Shown here: positions 26,242 through 35,830 of the stretch, piece by piece
Layout of the letters: every line of letters starts with the position of its first letter
Numbering within the stretch: the stretch's first letter is position 1
Assembly (NCBI GenBank): GCA_049426725.1
Contig: JBMSYN010000005.1
Location: 61,581-125,580, forward strand
DNA length: 64,000 bases
Origin: UBA961 sp049426725
GTDB lineage: Bacteria > Bacteroidota > Ignavibacteria > Kapaibacteriales > UBA961
Direction of reading: 5' to 3'
The notes under the pieces: generated by a model
Seen by the model: the letters and a program-made list of their open reading frames with translations, nothing else
Databases searched by the model: none
Told to the model about the DNA's origin: nothing
Program-made: the position numbers and the translations under genes

Positions 26242-27099
26242 ATGAGTATTATCTTGATAACAGGCGCATCATCAGGTATTGGTGCGGAATTGGCAAAGAT
26301 TGCAGCACAAGCAGGACATTCCGTGGCAATCTGCGCAAGAAGACTTGATAAATTACAAGCAGTTCAACAAGAAATCATTTCCGCCGGCGGCAATTGTCTT
26401 GCAATGCAAGTTGATGTGAGCATTCCCGAACAAGCCAAAGCTTGCGTGGAACAAACCATCAATCATTTTGGCGGGATTGATATTCTCATCAATAATGCAG
26501 GTCGTGGAAATCTCGCCTCGGTAGAAGGCACCACACCCGAACAATTGCAAAGCATATTCGGAGTGAATGTATTCTCACTGTGGTATATGACCGCTCCGGC
26601 ATTAAAACATATGAAATCAAGGGGATCTGGACATGTCATAAATGTGGCTAGCGTTGCAGGAACAATGGGTTTCCCTTTCAATAGTGCTTATGTATCCGCA
26701 AAACATGCTGTGATGGGCTTCACTGCATCACTTAGAGCAGAACTTGCAGGATCAAACATCCATGCAACTGCAGTATGCCCCGATGGAGTCATAACAGAAT
26801 GGGGCGCTGTGACCGAAGGCGGTCCAATTGGAAATCTATTTATGGCGGGTATTAAAGAATCCAGAGGCATAGCAAAAGAACTCGGCATTACACTTGCTCC
26901 TCTTGCTTCAATGCTCAGCGCAAAAGATGCAGCGCAAATCATCTATGATGCAGCATTGAACCCACCTTCGCATGATGTATATACTCATGCAGGCACACAT
27001 GAAAGAGCAATAAGCGTTGCGCAAAATAGAAGTGAAGCCGAGAAGTCGATGCTGGCATTGTATTTAGGCATGCAAAAGGCCTATGGACAAAAAAGTTAA
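26242..27099 (+). CDS. SDR family oxidoreductase
   Basis: 285-aa classical short-chain dehydrogenase: cofactor motif TGASSGIGAELA (7-18), NNAG (about 84-87), catalytic Ser in NVASVAGTMG and YVSAK with Tyr and Lys near 152-156, then PDGVITEW. The basic ARRLDK after the second strand suggests NADP(H). The substrate is unknown. AGGAAA lies 7 nt before the ATG; it sits directly behind uvrB and probably shares its transcript. Confidence 0.9.
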   Translation: MSIILITGASSGIGAELAKIAAQAGHSVAICARRLDKLQAVQQEIISAGGNCLAMQVDVSIPEQAKACVEQTINHFGGIDILINNAGRGNLASVEGTTPEQLQSIFGVNVFSLWYMTAPALKHMKSRGSGHVINVASVAGTMGFPFNSAYVSAKHAVMGFTASLRAELAGSNIHATAVCPDGVITEWGAVTEGGPIGNLFMAGIKESRGIAKELGITLAPLASMLSAKDAAQIIYDAALNPPSHDVYTHAGTHERAISVAQNRSEAEKSMLALYLGMQKAYGQKS

Positions 27100-27119
27100 A
27101 ATCCGTATTTTCGACCGAT

Positions 27120-27192
27120 CGGAGTGTGGCTCAGCTCGGTTGAACACCTCATTCGGAACGAGGGGTCGGATTTTCAAATCCTTTCACTCCGA
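27120..27192 (+). pseudogene. Decayed tRNA-Pro (anticodon CGG)
   Basis: The acceptor is intact (CGGAGTG/CACTCCG, discriminator A). The D-stem has one mismatch (GCTC/GAAC), the anticodon stem has one (CCTCA/CGAGG) and the T-stem is broken (GGATT/CCTTT: one Watson-Crick pair, two G-U and two T-C mismatches, including the normally invariant 53-61 pair). The anticodon loop is TTCGGAA: anticodon CGG, but residue 37 is A where proline tRNAs carry G37. It most resembles a former tRNA-Pro(CGG). A terminator still follows it. An unusual but working tRNA is not excluded. Confidence 0.7.
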
Positions 27193-27205
27193 CGCAATAT
27201 CCCAC

Positions 27206-27234
27206 AGGCGATCACATCGATCGCCTTTCTTTTT
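27206..27234 (+). terminator. Intrinsic terminator after the tRNA-like sequence
   Basis: AGGCGATC (27206-27213), loop ACATC, GATCGCCT (27219-27226), then TTCTTTTT. It ends the uvrB-SDR-tRNA region and lies just before the glycosyltransferase gene. Confidence 0.85.
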
Positions 27235-27251
27235 GCTTGGATAATACCGCA

Positions 27252-28196
27252 ATGACGATAGACATCATTCTCATATCATACAATACACAAACACTTCTGT
27301 TGAAATGTTTGAATTCGCTCAAACATGCTCCACAAGGTTGTGAAATTGGAAATATCATAGTAGTCGATAATGCATCCAACGATTTGACTGTTGAAAATGT
27401 ACAAAAAACTTTCCCTGAAGTACAAGTCATTCAACTTGAAGAAAATAAAGGATATGCGCATGCGGTAAATGTTGGAGTGCAGAATTCTACGAGTGAATGG
27501 GTTTTTGTTGGGAATGCAGACATTGAATTCAGACCAAATACCATGCTGAATCTATGGCAAGGAATCACTTTGCATAATGATGTTGCTATTGCATGCCCAC
27601 AGCAGGTATATCCAGATAATTCAAGACAAAGAAGCTGGGGATTTTTTCCGGGTTATTCAGAAGCATTTCATTATCTCACTTTTTCATCAGCCATTGAAAA
27701 CATTTTGGAATCTGTTTCAATGAAAATGGGAATCACCCGAAAACCCCATTTTATTCCTTATGCCGATGGCGCTGCACTTCTCATACACCGAGAATCATTC
27801 ATCTCAATCGGTGGATTCGACTCATCATTTTTCTTCTTCGGTGAGGAAGCCGATTTTTGTCAAAGAATGTGGCAATCAGGGAAAGGAGTATTATTCGTAC
27901 CAAATGCAATCATCATGCATGTTCGCGGAGCGACCTATGGAGGCAATAGTCCATCTCTGCGATCTCTTCAAATGCTGGTGGAATCCAAAAAGAAATTCAT
28001 TGCTAAGCACCATCCCGATTCATCCATGACATTCATCATGATGCTTATGAGTCTATATCATGGACTAATGTCTGCAATTTATTTTCCAATCGGATTGTTT
28101 TCATCTTCATTGAGGAGCAAAATCAAGATGAATATCACATTGGCCGGACTATACATTCTTGCAATAAAATCAAAAAATACACTTGGCGAGTCATAA
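27252..28196 (+). CDS. Glycosyltransferase family 2 (rhamnosyltransferase-like)
   Basis: 314 aa from ATG 27252 (a TTG at 27237 lies in the terminator region). GT-A fold: ILISYNTQTLLLKCLNSL, VVDNASND, ENKGYAHAVNVGV, then GNADIEF as the DxD-like site, and GGFDSSFFFFGEEADFCQR, the conserved G-x-F-D...E-D-x-D-x-C region of WbbL-type enzymes. Two hydrophobic stretches near the C-terminus (YHGLMSAIYFPIGLF) suggest membrane contact. It likely adds a sugar to a cell-surface polysaccharide or lipid carrier. Its stop overlaps the cinA start by one base (TAATG). Confidence 0.87.
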   Translation: MTIDIILISYNTQTLLLKCLNSLKHAPQGCEIGNIIVVDNASNDLTVENVQKTFPEVQVIQLEENKGYAHAVNVGVQNSTSEWVFVGNADIEFRPNTMLNLWQGITLHNDVAIACPQQVYPDNSRQRSWGFFPGYSEAFHYLTFSSAIENILESVSMKMGITRKPHFIPYADGAALLIHRESFISIGGFDSSFFFFGEEADFCQRMWQSGKGVLFVPNAIIMHVRGATYGGNSPSLRSLQMLVESKKKFIAKHHPDSSMTFIMMLMSLYHGLMSAIYFPIGLFSSSLRSKIKMNITLAGLYILAIKSKNTLGES

Positions 28197-29449
28197 TGAA
28201 TATTGCACTGATCACCATTGGTGATGAAATATGCATCGGACAGATCATCAATTCAAATGCTGCATGGCTGGGGCATGCATGCACCGATATTGGAGCCAAT
28301 GTCAAAAGACATGTTACGATTGGTGATTCAAAAGAAGAACTTCTGAAAGAATTACATCAATTGTCGCGAGAAGTTGATTGCATTATTATGTCTGGTGGAT
28401 TGGGTCCGACACATGATGACAAGACAAAAGATACGCTCATAACCTATTTCAATGACACATTGATACTCGATGAACCTACATTGCATAGTTTGAAAGTAAG
28501 AGCGCGTCTAAGAGGTTTGCCTCTTAATCAACGCAATTTGGATCAGGCATTGCTCCCCTCTCAATGTAAAATCTTGGCAAATCCTCGTGGAACGGCACCC
28601 GGAATGATGTTTGAAAAAGATGATGTCATCTATGTTTCACTTCCCGGCGTTCCTTCAGAATTGAAAGGCATCATGACTGATCATGTGCTCCCCTCTTTGC
28701 GTTCTCACATAGAGAAAGAATCTGGGAAAAAACCATTTTTTCATACACTACTCACAAAGGGTATACCTGAATCAGCTCTTGCTGATATCATTGGTGAACC
28801 TGAGATATTTCTCAAACAAGATGAATCACTTGCATTTTTGCCCTCATATCATGGAGTGCGATTACGAATTGGAGTAATGCATGAAGAAAAAGAATATGCC
28901 GAGATTCGACTGAAAGAGTTAGAGCACATACTTACAGATAAGGTTGGAGAATATGTATTTGGCTCTGGAAATGAATCGCTTCTTTCTGTGACCACAGATA
29001 TCTTGAAACATAGAGGTAAAACAATCTCCGTTGTGGAATCATGCACCGGCGGAATGCTGGGCGCGGCATTTAGTCAACAGTCCGGATCATCTGCATATTT
29101 CATGGGTGGATTCTTAACCTATAGCAATGCATTGAAAATGCAATTGGCACATGTCTCTAAAGCATCGTTGGAACAATATGGTGCTGTCAGCAAAGAGGTC
29201 GCTGAGGAAATGGCTATTGGTGGTATGAGGGCTTTGAATACAGACTTTTGTATATCAATAACAGGCATTGCAGGACCTGAGGGTGGTAGTGATGAAAAAC
29301 CTGTTGGCACTGTTTGGATTGCACTCGCAGATGATTCACAAGTTATTGCAAAACGCTTCAGTTTTGGTGGTGATCGTTCCATCAATCGCGAAAGATCAGT
29401 GGCACAAGCGATTGCAATGCTCTATGATGTCTTACAACAACAGGTATGA
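28196..29449 (+). CDS. cinA: CinA family protein (nicotinamide-nucleotide amidase / competence-damage)
   Basis: 417-aa full-length two-domain protein. The N-terminal MoCF_biosynth-like pyrophosphatase domain (1-170) has ITIGDEICIGQIINSN and SGGLGPTHDDKT; the C-terminal amidase domain (about 255-415) has ESCTGGMLGAAF, GGFLTYSNALK and SITGIAGPEGGSDEKPVGTVW. The C-terminal part deamidates nicotinamide mononucleotide for NAD recycling; the N-terminal part can act as ADP-ribose pyrophosphatase. Its stop is 4 nt before the methyltransferase start. Confidence 0.95.
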   Translation: MNIALITIGDEICIGQIINSNAAWLGHACTDIGANVKRHVTIGDSKEELLKELHQLSREVDCIIMSGGLGPTHDDKTKDTLITYFNDTLILDEPTLHSLKVRARLRGLPLNQRNLDQALLPSQCKILANPRGTAPGMMFEKDDVIYVSLPGVPSELKGIMTDHVLPSLRSHIEKESGKKPFFHTLLTKGIPESALADIIGEPEIFLKQDESLAFLPSYHGVRLRIGVMHEEKEYAEIRLKELEHILTDKVGEYVFGSGNESLLSVTTDILKHRGKTISVVESCTGGMLGAAFSQQSGSSAYFMGGFLTYSNALKMQLAHVSKASLEQYGAVSKEVAEEMAIGGMRALNTDFCISITGIAGPEGGSDEKPVGTVWIALADDSQVIAKRFSFGGDRSINRERSVAQAIAMLYDVLQQQV

Positions 29450-29453
29450 ATTG

Positions 29454-30017
29454 ATGCAAGCCGTGAACATTGCCCACATGCTCATGAAAGAGTGTATAAA
29501 AGAAGGCGACTTGGTGATTGATGCAACATCCGGCAATGGTCATGATACCTTGTTTTTAAGTACATGTGTAGGCACAAATGGAGAAGTCATTGCCATCGAT
29601 ATTCAAGAAGAAGCCATCCATTCAACTCAGAGATTGATATTGCAGCATGAAAGGGTGAATGTGAAATATATGCAAATGAATCATGCAGATATGGGGTCTA
29701 AACTCCAGGAATGTCTTGGCAATATTGCCTGCATATCCTACAATCTTGGTTATTTGCCGGGCGCTGAGGATCATTCCATCATCACTTCATCCCAAAGTAC
29801 AATTCAGGCATTGGATGCAAGTTGTTCATTGTTGAATGATGAAGGTTGCATTAGTGTCATAGCATATCGCGGACATCCACATGGATTGGAAGAGTCACAT
29901 GCTGTCGAACAGTGGATGCAAGCCTTATCCCCTCGTGAATGGCATGTGATTGCAATTGAAGCTGTAAATCAAAGTAACACCTCCCCCATTGTGTTTTTTG
30001 CCAGAAAAAAACATTAG
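29454..30017 (+). CDS. TrmM/YtqB-like class I SAM methyltransferase
   Basis: 187 aa from ATG 29454, which matches the family N-terminus (MQAVNIAHMLMKECIKEGD); ATG codons at 29424/29427 would overlap cinA and add unrelated residues. The SAM motif is DATSGNGHDTLFL, followed by IDIQEEAIHSTQ, YNLGYLPGAEDHS and the GHPHGLEES segment. Bacillus TrmM (YtqB) methylates nm5s2U34 of tRNA; the family was formerly called rRNA methylase. The 3' end overlaps convergent hflX by 4 bp. Confidence 0.82.
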   Translation: MQAVNIAHMLMKECIKEGDLVIDATSGNGHDTLFLSTCVGTNGEVIAIDIQEEAIHSTQRLILQHERVNVKYMQMNHADMGSKLQECLGNIACISYNLGYLPGAEDHSIITSSQSTIQALDASCSLLNDEGCISVIAYRGHPHGLEESHAVEQWMQALSPREWHVIAIEAVNQSNTSPIVFFARKKH

Positions 30018-31297
30018 TCTTCGATCACATAATCAGCGGCCAATCGAAGCAAGGCATCTTTTCTATCAGCGGAGACATGAACTGCAATACGAATTCCCTC
30101 ATCTACATCTTCTCTTTCCACAATTTCACCGGCATCATATATTTTCGGCAATATCTTCATTGCATGATAAGGCAAGAGAAATCGTAAAGTGGCACCTGAA
30201 GCAAGAGCAATGTCTTGCAAACGTTCAAGCAAAGAGACAATGTTCAATCCTTTGACAGCAGAAATACAGATGCATCCTGGAAATTCAACCTGCAAATCTC
30301 TTACATAAGCCGGGTCTTGCAATTGATCAATTTTGTTAAATACAAGTATCACGGTTTTATCTTCAATGTCAAGCGAAGACAATGTATCGCGAACAACTTG
30401 AATATGCTCTTTGAATGAAGGATGCGTACAGTCAACAAGATGAATCAGAGCATCAGCTTCCGCAGCTTCTGCGAGCGTACTTCTAAATGATGCGACCAAA
30501 TGCGTGGGTAATTTGCGAATGAATCCAACTGTGTCGGATAAAAGCATCAATTGTCCATTTGGCAATTCGCATTGCCTCACGGTTGTATCGAGCGTCGCAA
30601 AGAGCTTATCCTCAACATATGTATCAGCACCTGTCATGATATTCATGAGCGTTGATTTTCCGGCATTGGTATAGCCAACAAGTGCAAATCGTGGCATGTG
30701 ATCACGACCCTTTCTTTGTTGTTTTCTCTGCATGTCGATATCGCGAAGCTTTTCTTTGAGTTTCGTGATTCTGTCTCGAATCAATCTGCGATCTGTTTCA
30801 ATTTGTGTTTCACCCGGACCTTTTGTTCCAATTCCCCCGAATTGCTTTGAAAGATGGGTCCACATTCTTGTGAGTCTAGGCATTAGATATTGCAATTGCG
30901 CCAATTCCACTTGTGTTTTTGCTTCCATGGAACGAGCTCTGGATGCAAATATGTCGAGAATGATGCCACTTCTATCGAGTACTTTTATCTTCCACTCTTG
31001 TTCAAGATTTCTGACTTGCATCGGCGTGAGATCATCATCAAAAATGACTGATTGAATATCATCTTGTTCAATCATTTCTTTTATCTCAGTTACTTTCCCT
31101 TTTCCTATCATCGTCGCGCGATCGGGTCGCACACGTTCTTGATATACTTTTGCGATTACATCTGCACCGGCAGTTTCCGCGAGAAATGCCAATTCATCAA
31201 GATATTCCATTGCTTGTATTCTATCGCCGCCTTTTTTGACGACGGATACAACGATGGCTCTTTCGATGGGTTTATCTGTGGGAAGTAGTTGTTTCAA
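30014..31297 (-). CDS. hflX: Ribosome-associated GTPase HflX
   Basis: 427 aa. HflX splits stalled ribosomes. The N-terminal HflX domain (RAIVVSVVKKGGDRI, GADVIAKVYQERVRPDRATMIGKGKVTEI) is followed by a helical linker (FGGIGTKGPGETQIETDRR) and the G domain with GYTNAGKST, DTVGFIRKLP and NKID. The frame opens at TTG 31297, two bases after the dnaE stop, and no ATG precedes the conserved RAIVVSV strand, so a TTG start is likely. It is coupled to dnaE. Confidence 0.94.
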   Translation of the reverse strand: MKQLLPTDKPIERAIVVSVVKKGGDRIQAMEYLDELAFLAETAGADVIAKVYQERVRPDRATMIGKGKVTEIKEMIEQDDIQSVIFDDDLTPMQVRNLEQEWKIKVLDRSGIILDIFASRARSMEAKTQVELAQLQYLMPRLTRMWTHLSKQFGGIGTKGPGETQIETDRRLIRDRITKLKEKLRDIDMQRKQQRKGRDHMPRFALVGYTNAGKSTLMNIMTGADTYVEDKLFATLDTTVRQCELPNGQLMLLSDTVGFIRKLPTHLVASFRSTLAEAAEADALIHLVDCTHPSFKEHIQVVRDTLSSLDIEDKTVILVFNKIDQLQDPAYVRDLQVEFPGCICISAVKGLNIVSLLERLQDIALASGATLRFLLPYHAMKILPKIYDAGEIVEREDVDEGIRIAVHVSADRKDALLRLAADYVIED

Positions 31298-31299
31298 AA

Positions 31300-34200
31300 T
31301 TAATCCATGAGAAAACGAAGATTGCCTCGACCAAAAATGCTCATGAGTTTTTCGCTGATTTCATGATTACACACTATTGGTTGATTTGTGGCTACATAGT
31401 TTGAACGCAATTCACCTGTTGAATCAAGCAAACGAAACATGATTGAACTCATGCCGCCATTCGTCATAAGCGCATTCAATTCTTTCAATTGCTGAAGTGC
31501 TTGCTCGCTGTCTTCAATCGTTATGACATACCCTTTACCATATTTCAATGGCGCTTCTTCAATTGGCATTGCATCATCTGCAATGATTTTCAATTGTTCA
31601 CCATTGAGTTCACTTTTCCCGCGGACGAGAATGATCTGTTCATTTTGCAGAAAGTGTTGATAGCGTTTATATGCATCGCTCCAAAAAAGAATATTGGCCT
31701 TTCCATTGAAATCTTCAATTGTCACCGTTGCAATTGTCTGCTCTCTTTTGTCCAATCGCGTTTGAACAGAAGTGATGATTCCTGCACAACGCACATGCTT
31801 TCCAATCAGCGGACTATCAGTTTTGTGAAGCTGCAAAGTCGTGAATGACAATGCATGAGCTTTGTATTTATTCAGTGGATGACCACTCAGATAAAAGTTT
31901 AACACTTCTCGTTCTTTTTGCAGTCTATACCCTTCATTCCAAGCTTTCAAATCTGGTAACTTGGGTTCAGCAATCTCCGCCTCGGATGAATCTCCAAACA
32001 AATTCACAGTATCGGATTGTTGTTCTTCCTGCACTCTTTTTGCGAATTCAAGCGCGGAGTCTATTGAACCAAACAATTGAGCGCGATGCCCATGTTGCAT
32101 CGAGTCAAATGCCCCCGCACATACAAGTGGTTCAAGAGTCCTACGATTGATGAGTTTGAGATTGACGCGTTTCACAAAATCATACAATGATGTGAATGAA
32201 CCTTTTTTACGAGCTTCAACCATTGCATCTACAGCAGGGATACCTACATTTTTGATTCCTGCCAAACCAAACTCAATCGTTTTACTGTCTGATGCAGTAA
32301 ATATTGCATACGATCTATTGACATCGGGTGGCATGACTGTTATGCCAAATGAACGAGCTTCATCTATCAGCTGTACGATCTTATCAAGATTATTAAGTTC
32401 AGCAGTCATGTTGGCAGCTAAAAATTCGGCGGTATAATGCGCCTTTAGCCATGCTGTTTGATATGCCAAATATGCATAAGCACAGGAATGCGACTTATTG
32501 AAACCATAGGAGGCAAATTTGAGAATGAGATCGAATATCTCTTCAGCAAGGGCTTTGGGATCTGCCAATTTGCTTATGCAACCTTGGATGAATGCAGGAT
32601 TCTTCAATGCACCATCGACGAATAATGCTTTTTGTTCGAGCATCAGCTTTTCATCTTTCTTGCCCATGGCTCGACGCATGATGTCTGCTTGAGCAAGAGT
32701 AAAACCTGCGATATCACCCACCAATTGCATTACCTGCTCTTGATACACAATAACGCCATAGGTTTTATGTAATGCGGCTTCCATGATTGGATGCAGATAC
32801 TCAATATGTTTTCTTCCTTGTTTGCGGTCGATGAATTCAGGGATATTGTCCATCGGACCCGGACGATACAATGCATTCATTGCAATCAGATCTTCCAAAT
32901 CATTCGGTTTGAGCTTTTTTAATGATTCTTGCATTTGCTCAGATTCAAACTGGAAGATGGCAAGGGTTTTTCCTTTTCCAATCAATTCAAATGTTATCTG
33001 ATCATGAAGATCCAATGCTTCAGGATCAATATCCACCCCGTGATTTTTTTTGATTTGTGCGAGCGTATTTTCTATGATCGACAATGTTTTCAAACCAAGA
33101 AAGTCCATCTTGAGCAATCCTGCATCTTCAAGGTCTTTCATGGTATATTGCGTTGCCATTCCTGAGTCGGATGTCTTGACAAGCGGAACATAATCATTGA
33201 TATTCCCCGGGGCAATCACTACGCCGGCTGCATGAGTGGAAGAATTTCTCGCCAAACCTTCAAGCGTTGTGGCATAATCAATCAACTCTTTCAATTTGGG
33301 ATCATTTGATTCTTTCACCCAACGTAATTCAGGCAATTCCATCGCTTCTGTAAGTGGCGTGACTTTCCCCATGACTGAAGGAATTTTTTCAGTGATTGAT
33401 CGCACGGTTGCAAGCGGAATACCCAATACTCTTCCGACATCAGTGAGAACTGCGCGTGAGGAAAGCGTACCAAAGGTGATGATTTGCGCAACGGAATCAT
33501 TGCCATATTTTTCGCGTACATATTCAATCACGACATCTCTTTTATCATCGGCAAAATCAATGTCGATATCAGGCATGGAAACACGATCAGGATTAAGGAA
33601 TCGTTCAAAGAGCAAATCATATTTGAGTGGATCAACATTGATGATGCCTAAAGCATACGCAACAATGCTCCCTGCGGCTGAACCACGCCCCGGTCCGACA
33701 CGCACATTCTTTTCTCTTGCTGCTTTGATGAAATCTTGAACAATCAAAAAATACCCCGCATACCCCATCGACTTGATAACATCCAATTCAAATTTCACGC
33801 GCTCGAGTATGTGGGCATTCAATGTTGGATAACGCTTTTCCAATCCCTCCATGGTGATTTCTTCGAGATATTCTTCCAAGGTGCTAGCATTCGATGTGGA
33901 AGGAATCGGAAAGATTGGCATTTTGATGTCTGATTGCAAATTCACATTGCACTTTTCGGCAATCTCATTTGTGTTTTCAATTGCTTCAGGAAAATCAGCA
34001 AATATTTTTGCCATTTCTTCCTTGGTCTTGAAATACATTTCAGGGACGCCATAGCGCAAATTATAGATGTCCATCTGACCTGAATTTGCAGATGACACTT
34101 CTTTGATATTCAATAAAACATTATGGGCAACCGCATCTTCTTTACGGATATAATGACAATCATTGGAACAGATGATTTTTATACCCAATTCTTTTGCAAG

Positions 34201-34785
34201 TCTGGGAGCTTGTTCCATCACGATTTTATCACCCTCCAAACCATGATCTTGCAATTCGATATAGAAATCTTCCCCGAACACATCTTTATACCATTTGGCT
34301 GTCTCTTTTGCTCTCTCATAATCGCCTTCGAGCAATGGCGCATTGACAACTCCTGCCAAGCAAGCAGACAATGCGACAAGCCCTTCGCGATATTGCAATA
34401 ATAATTCTTGATCGATTCTTGGTTTATAGTAAAAACCTTCAGTATGCCCCAAGGTGGTCAGCTTCATCAGATTTTTATATCCGATGTCGTTCTTTGCAAG
34501 CAATACCAAATGATAATAATTGCGGCGTTTATTCCCAGCCTTTCTAGCAGTCATGTCGAAACGACTGCCGGTTGCAACATATACTTCGCAACCAAGCAAG
34601 GGTTTGATTCCGGCTTTCTTGGCTTTTTTGTAAAATTCGAAACAACCGAACATCACCCCATGATCGGTTAGTGCAAGCGCAGTTTGCCCATCTGCTTTGG
34701 CCGCCTCGATCAATTGTTCGGGTTTACATGCGGCGTCTAGTAGCGAGTAATGTGTATGATTATGGAGATGGACAAAATCAGGCAT
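31300..34785 (-). CDS. dnaE: DNA polymerase III subunit alpha
   Basis: 1161 aa, DnaE1 type. The PHP domain (HNHTHYSLLDAACKPEQL at 8-25) is followed by the polymerase palm with GPGRGSAAGSIVAYALG (364-380) and catalytic aspartates in PDIDIDFADD (405-414), then fingers, tandem HhH and an OB-fold near 985-1070 (RCAGIITSVQTR). It is the replicative polymerase subunit binding the beta clamp. No intein interrupts it. hflX follows at 2 nt. Confidence 0.98.
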   Translation of the reverse strand: MPDFVHLHNHTHYSLLDAACKPEQLIEAAKADGQTALALTDHGVMFGCFEFYKKAKKAGIKPLLGCEVYVATGSRFDMTARKAGNKRRNYYHLVLLAKNDIGYKNLMKLTTLGHTEGFYYKPRIDQELLLQYREGLVALSACLAGVVNAPLLEGDYERAKETAKWYKDVFGEDFYIELQDHGLEGDKIVMEQAPRLAKELGIKIICSNDCHYIRKEDAVAHNVLLNIKEVSSANSGQMDIYNLRYGVPEMYFKTKEEMAKIFADFPEAIENTNEIAEKCNVNLQSDIKMPIFPIPSTSNASTLEEYLEEITMEGLEKRYPTLNAHILERVKFELDVIKSMGYAGYFLIVQDFIKAAREKNVRVGPGRGSAAGSIVAYALGIINVDPLKYDLLFERFLNPDRVSMPDIDIDFADDKRDVVIEYVREKYGNDSVAQIITFGTLSSRAVLTDVGRVLGIPLATVRSITEKIPSVMGKVTPLTEAMELPELRWVKESNDPKLKELIDYATTLEGLARNSSTHAAGVVIAPGNINDYVPLVKTSDSGMATQYTMKDLEDAGLLKMDFLGLKTLSIIENTLAQIKKNHGVDIDPEALDLHDQITFELIGKGKTLAIFQFESEQMQESLKKLKPNDLEDLIAMNALYRPGPMDNIPEFIDRKQGRKHIEYLHPIMEAALHKTYGVIVYQEQVMQLVGDIAGFTLAQADIMRRAMGKKDEKLMLEQKALFVDGALKNPAFIQGCISKLADPKALAEEIFDLILKFASYGFNKSHSCAYAYLAYQTAWLKAHYTAEFLAANMTAELNNLDKIVQLIDEARSFGITVMPPDVNRSYAIFTASDSKTIEFGLAGIKNVGIPAVDAMVEARKKGSFTSLYDFVKRVNLKLINRRTLEPLVCAGAFDSMQHGHRAQLFGSIDSALEFAKRVQEEQQSDTVNLFGDSSEAEIAEPKLPDLKAWNEGYRLQKEREVLNFYLSGHPLNKYKAHALSFTTLQLHKTDSPLIGKHVRCAGIITSVQTRLDKREQTIATVTIEDFNGKANILFWSDAYKRYQHFLQNEQIILVRGKSELNGEQLKIIADDAMPIEEAPLKYGKGYVITIEDSEQALQQLKELNALMTNGGMSSIMFRLLDSTGELRSNYVATNQPIVCNHEISEKLMSIFGRGNLRFLMD

Positions 34786-34808
34786 AGGATATCATTCTTG
34801 AATGTGTG

Positions 34809-34816
34809 CAAACATA
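34809..34816 (-). promoter_or_regulatory. Possible -7 element for dnaE
   Basis: On the minus strand TATGTTTG matches TAnnTTTG exactly, 23 nt before the dnaE ATG, but no TTG lies 17-23 nt upstream, so this is only a half-supported promoter. Confidence 0.3.
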
Positions 34817-34924
34817 GTGTTTTTTTGCCCCTTCATTGCGGCATTCTTTCCACAATAATTTTCTCATTCCGGGACATGAATTGTATGTGTATTTTTGTGA
34901 GTTATTAATTTTTGACATATCATC

Positions 34925-35827
34925 GTGAATACTTCACATCAACCGTCCAAAGCCGAGTCGAGAGCGATGAATATTTCGCTTTTGATTGGTTTCCTTATGC
35001 TGGCTCTGAAATGGACCGCATATATGCTTACAGGATCCATCGCCATTTTTTCAGATGCAATGGAAACCATCGTGCATATCGCTGCAGTGGGTTTTGCTTG
35101 GTATAGTCTTCGCATCACATATCTTCCTGCCGATGAGGATCATCATTTTGGTCATGACAAAATCACATTCTTTTCCGCAGGTCTCGAAGGTGCCCTCATC
35201 ATCTTGGCGGCAATCATCATCATACAAACTGCCATTGAAAAATTGATTCAAGGAGTAACACTTGAACAAATCGGATATGGAACAGCTCTGACTGCCACTG
35301 CTGCTGTGATCAATACACTTCTTGGAATCTATCTTGTAAAAACCGGAAAGAATAATTCATCATTGATCATTGAAGCCAATGGCAGGCATATTTTGACTGA
35401 TGCTTGGACTTCAGCCGGGGCAATAGCCGGGCTTCTTCTTGCCTATCTGACGGGTGCTTTCTGGATTGATCCTCTTATGGCTTTATTCTTCGGTGCAAAT
35501 ATCATTTTCGAAGGTGGTAAACTTATTAGAAGAAGCATTCAAGGATTGATGGACAAAACTGATCCTGAATTATTCAATTCAACACAGAAAATCCTGAATG
35601 AAACATGCAAAGCATTGGGTATAACTTATCACAGATTGCGTTTGAGAATGTCAGGTAATATTGTGTATATCGATTTTCATCTGCAATTCCCCGATGATAC
35701 TTCAATCGAATCTGCTCATTTGCAAGCTACGGATATTGAGCACCTTATTCAGCAATCAATTTCTCATCCATGCGATATCGTCACGCATCTCGAAAGCACT
35801 TCGCATCATCCACCTGATCATATTTGA
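34925..35827 (+). CDS. Cation diffusion facilitator (CDF) metal transporter
   Basis: 300 aa with six predicted membrane helices in the first 200 residues and a cytoplasmic C-terminal domain. TM1-TM2 contain the family stretch TGSIAIFSDAMETIVHI, and the metal-site loop reads ADEDHHFGHDKITFFSAGLEG. CDF proteins export divalent metals (Zn, Fe, Mn, Co) by proton antiport; specificity cannot be assigned. GTG 34925 gives the usual short N-terminus ending ESRAMNISLL; ATG 34967 would start inside TM1. It stands alone between dnaE (divergent) and mltG (convergent, 3 nt apart). Confidence 0.9.
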   Translation: MNTSHQPSKAESRAMNISLLIGFLMLALKWTAYMLTGSIAIFSDAMETIVHIAAVGFAWYSLRITYLPADEDHHFGHDKITFFSAGLEGALIILAAIIIIQTAIEKLIQGVTLEQIGYGTALTATAAVINTLLGIYLVKTGKNNSSLIIEANGRHILTDAWTSAGAIAGLLLAYLTGAFWIDPLMALFFGANIIFEGGKLIRRSIQGLMDKTDPELFNSTQKILNETCKALGITYHRLRLRMSGNIVYIDFHLQFPDDTSIESAHLQATDIEHLIQQSISHPCDIVTHLESTSHHPPDHI

Positions 35828-35830
35828 TCT

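Noticed and set aside
29268..29453. Extended start for the TrmM-like methyltransferase inside cinA
   Set aside because: These residues overlap the conserved C-terminus of CinA in another frame; the family N-terminus begins at 29454.
34881..34915. Promoter for the CDF transporter at a TATTTTTG octamer
   Set aside because: No TTG lies at the required distance upstream; the octamer alone is common in AT-rich intergenic DNA.
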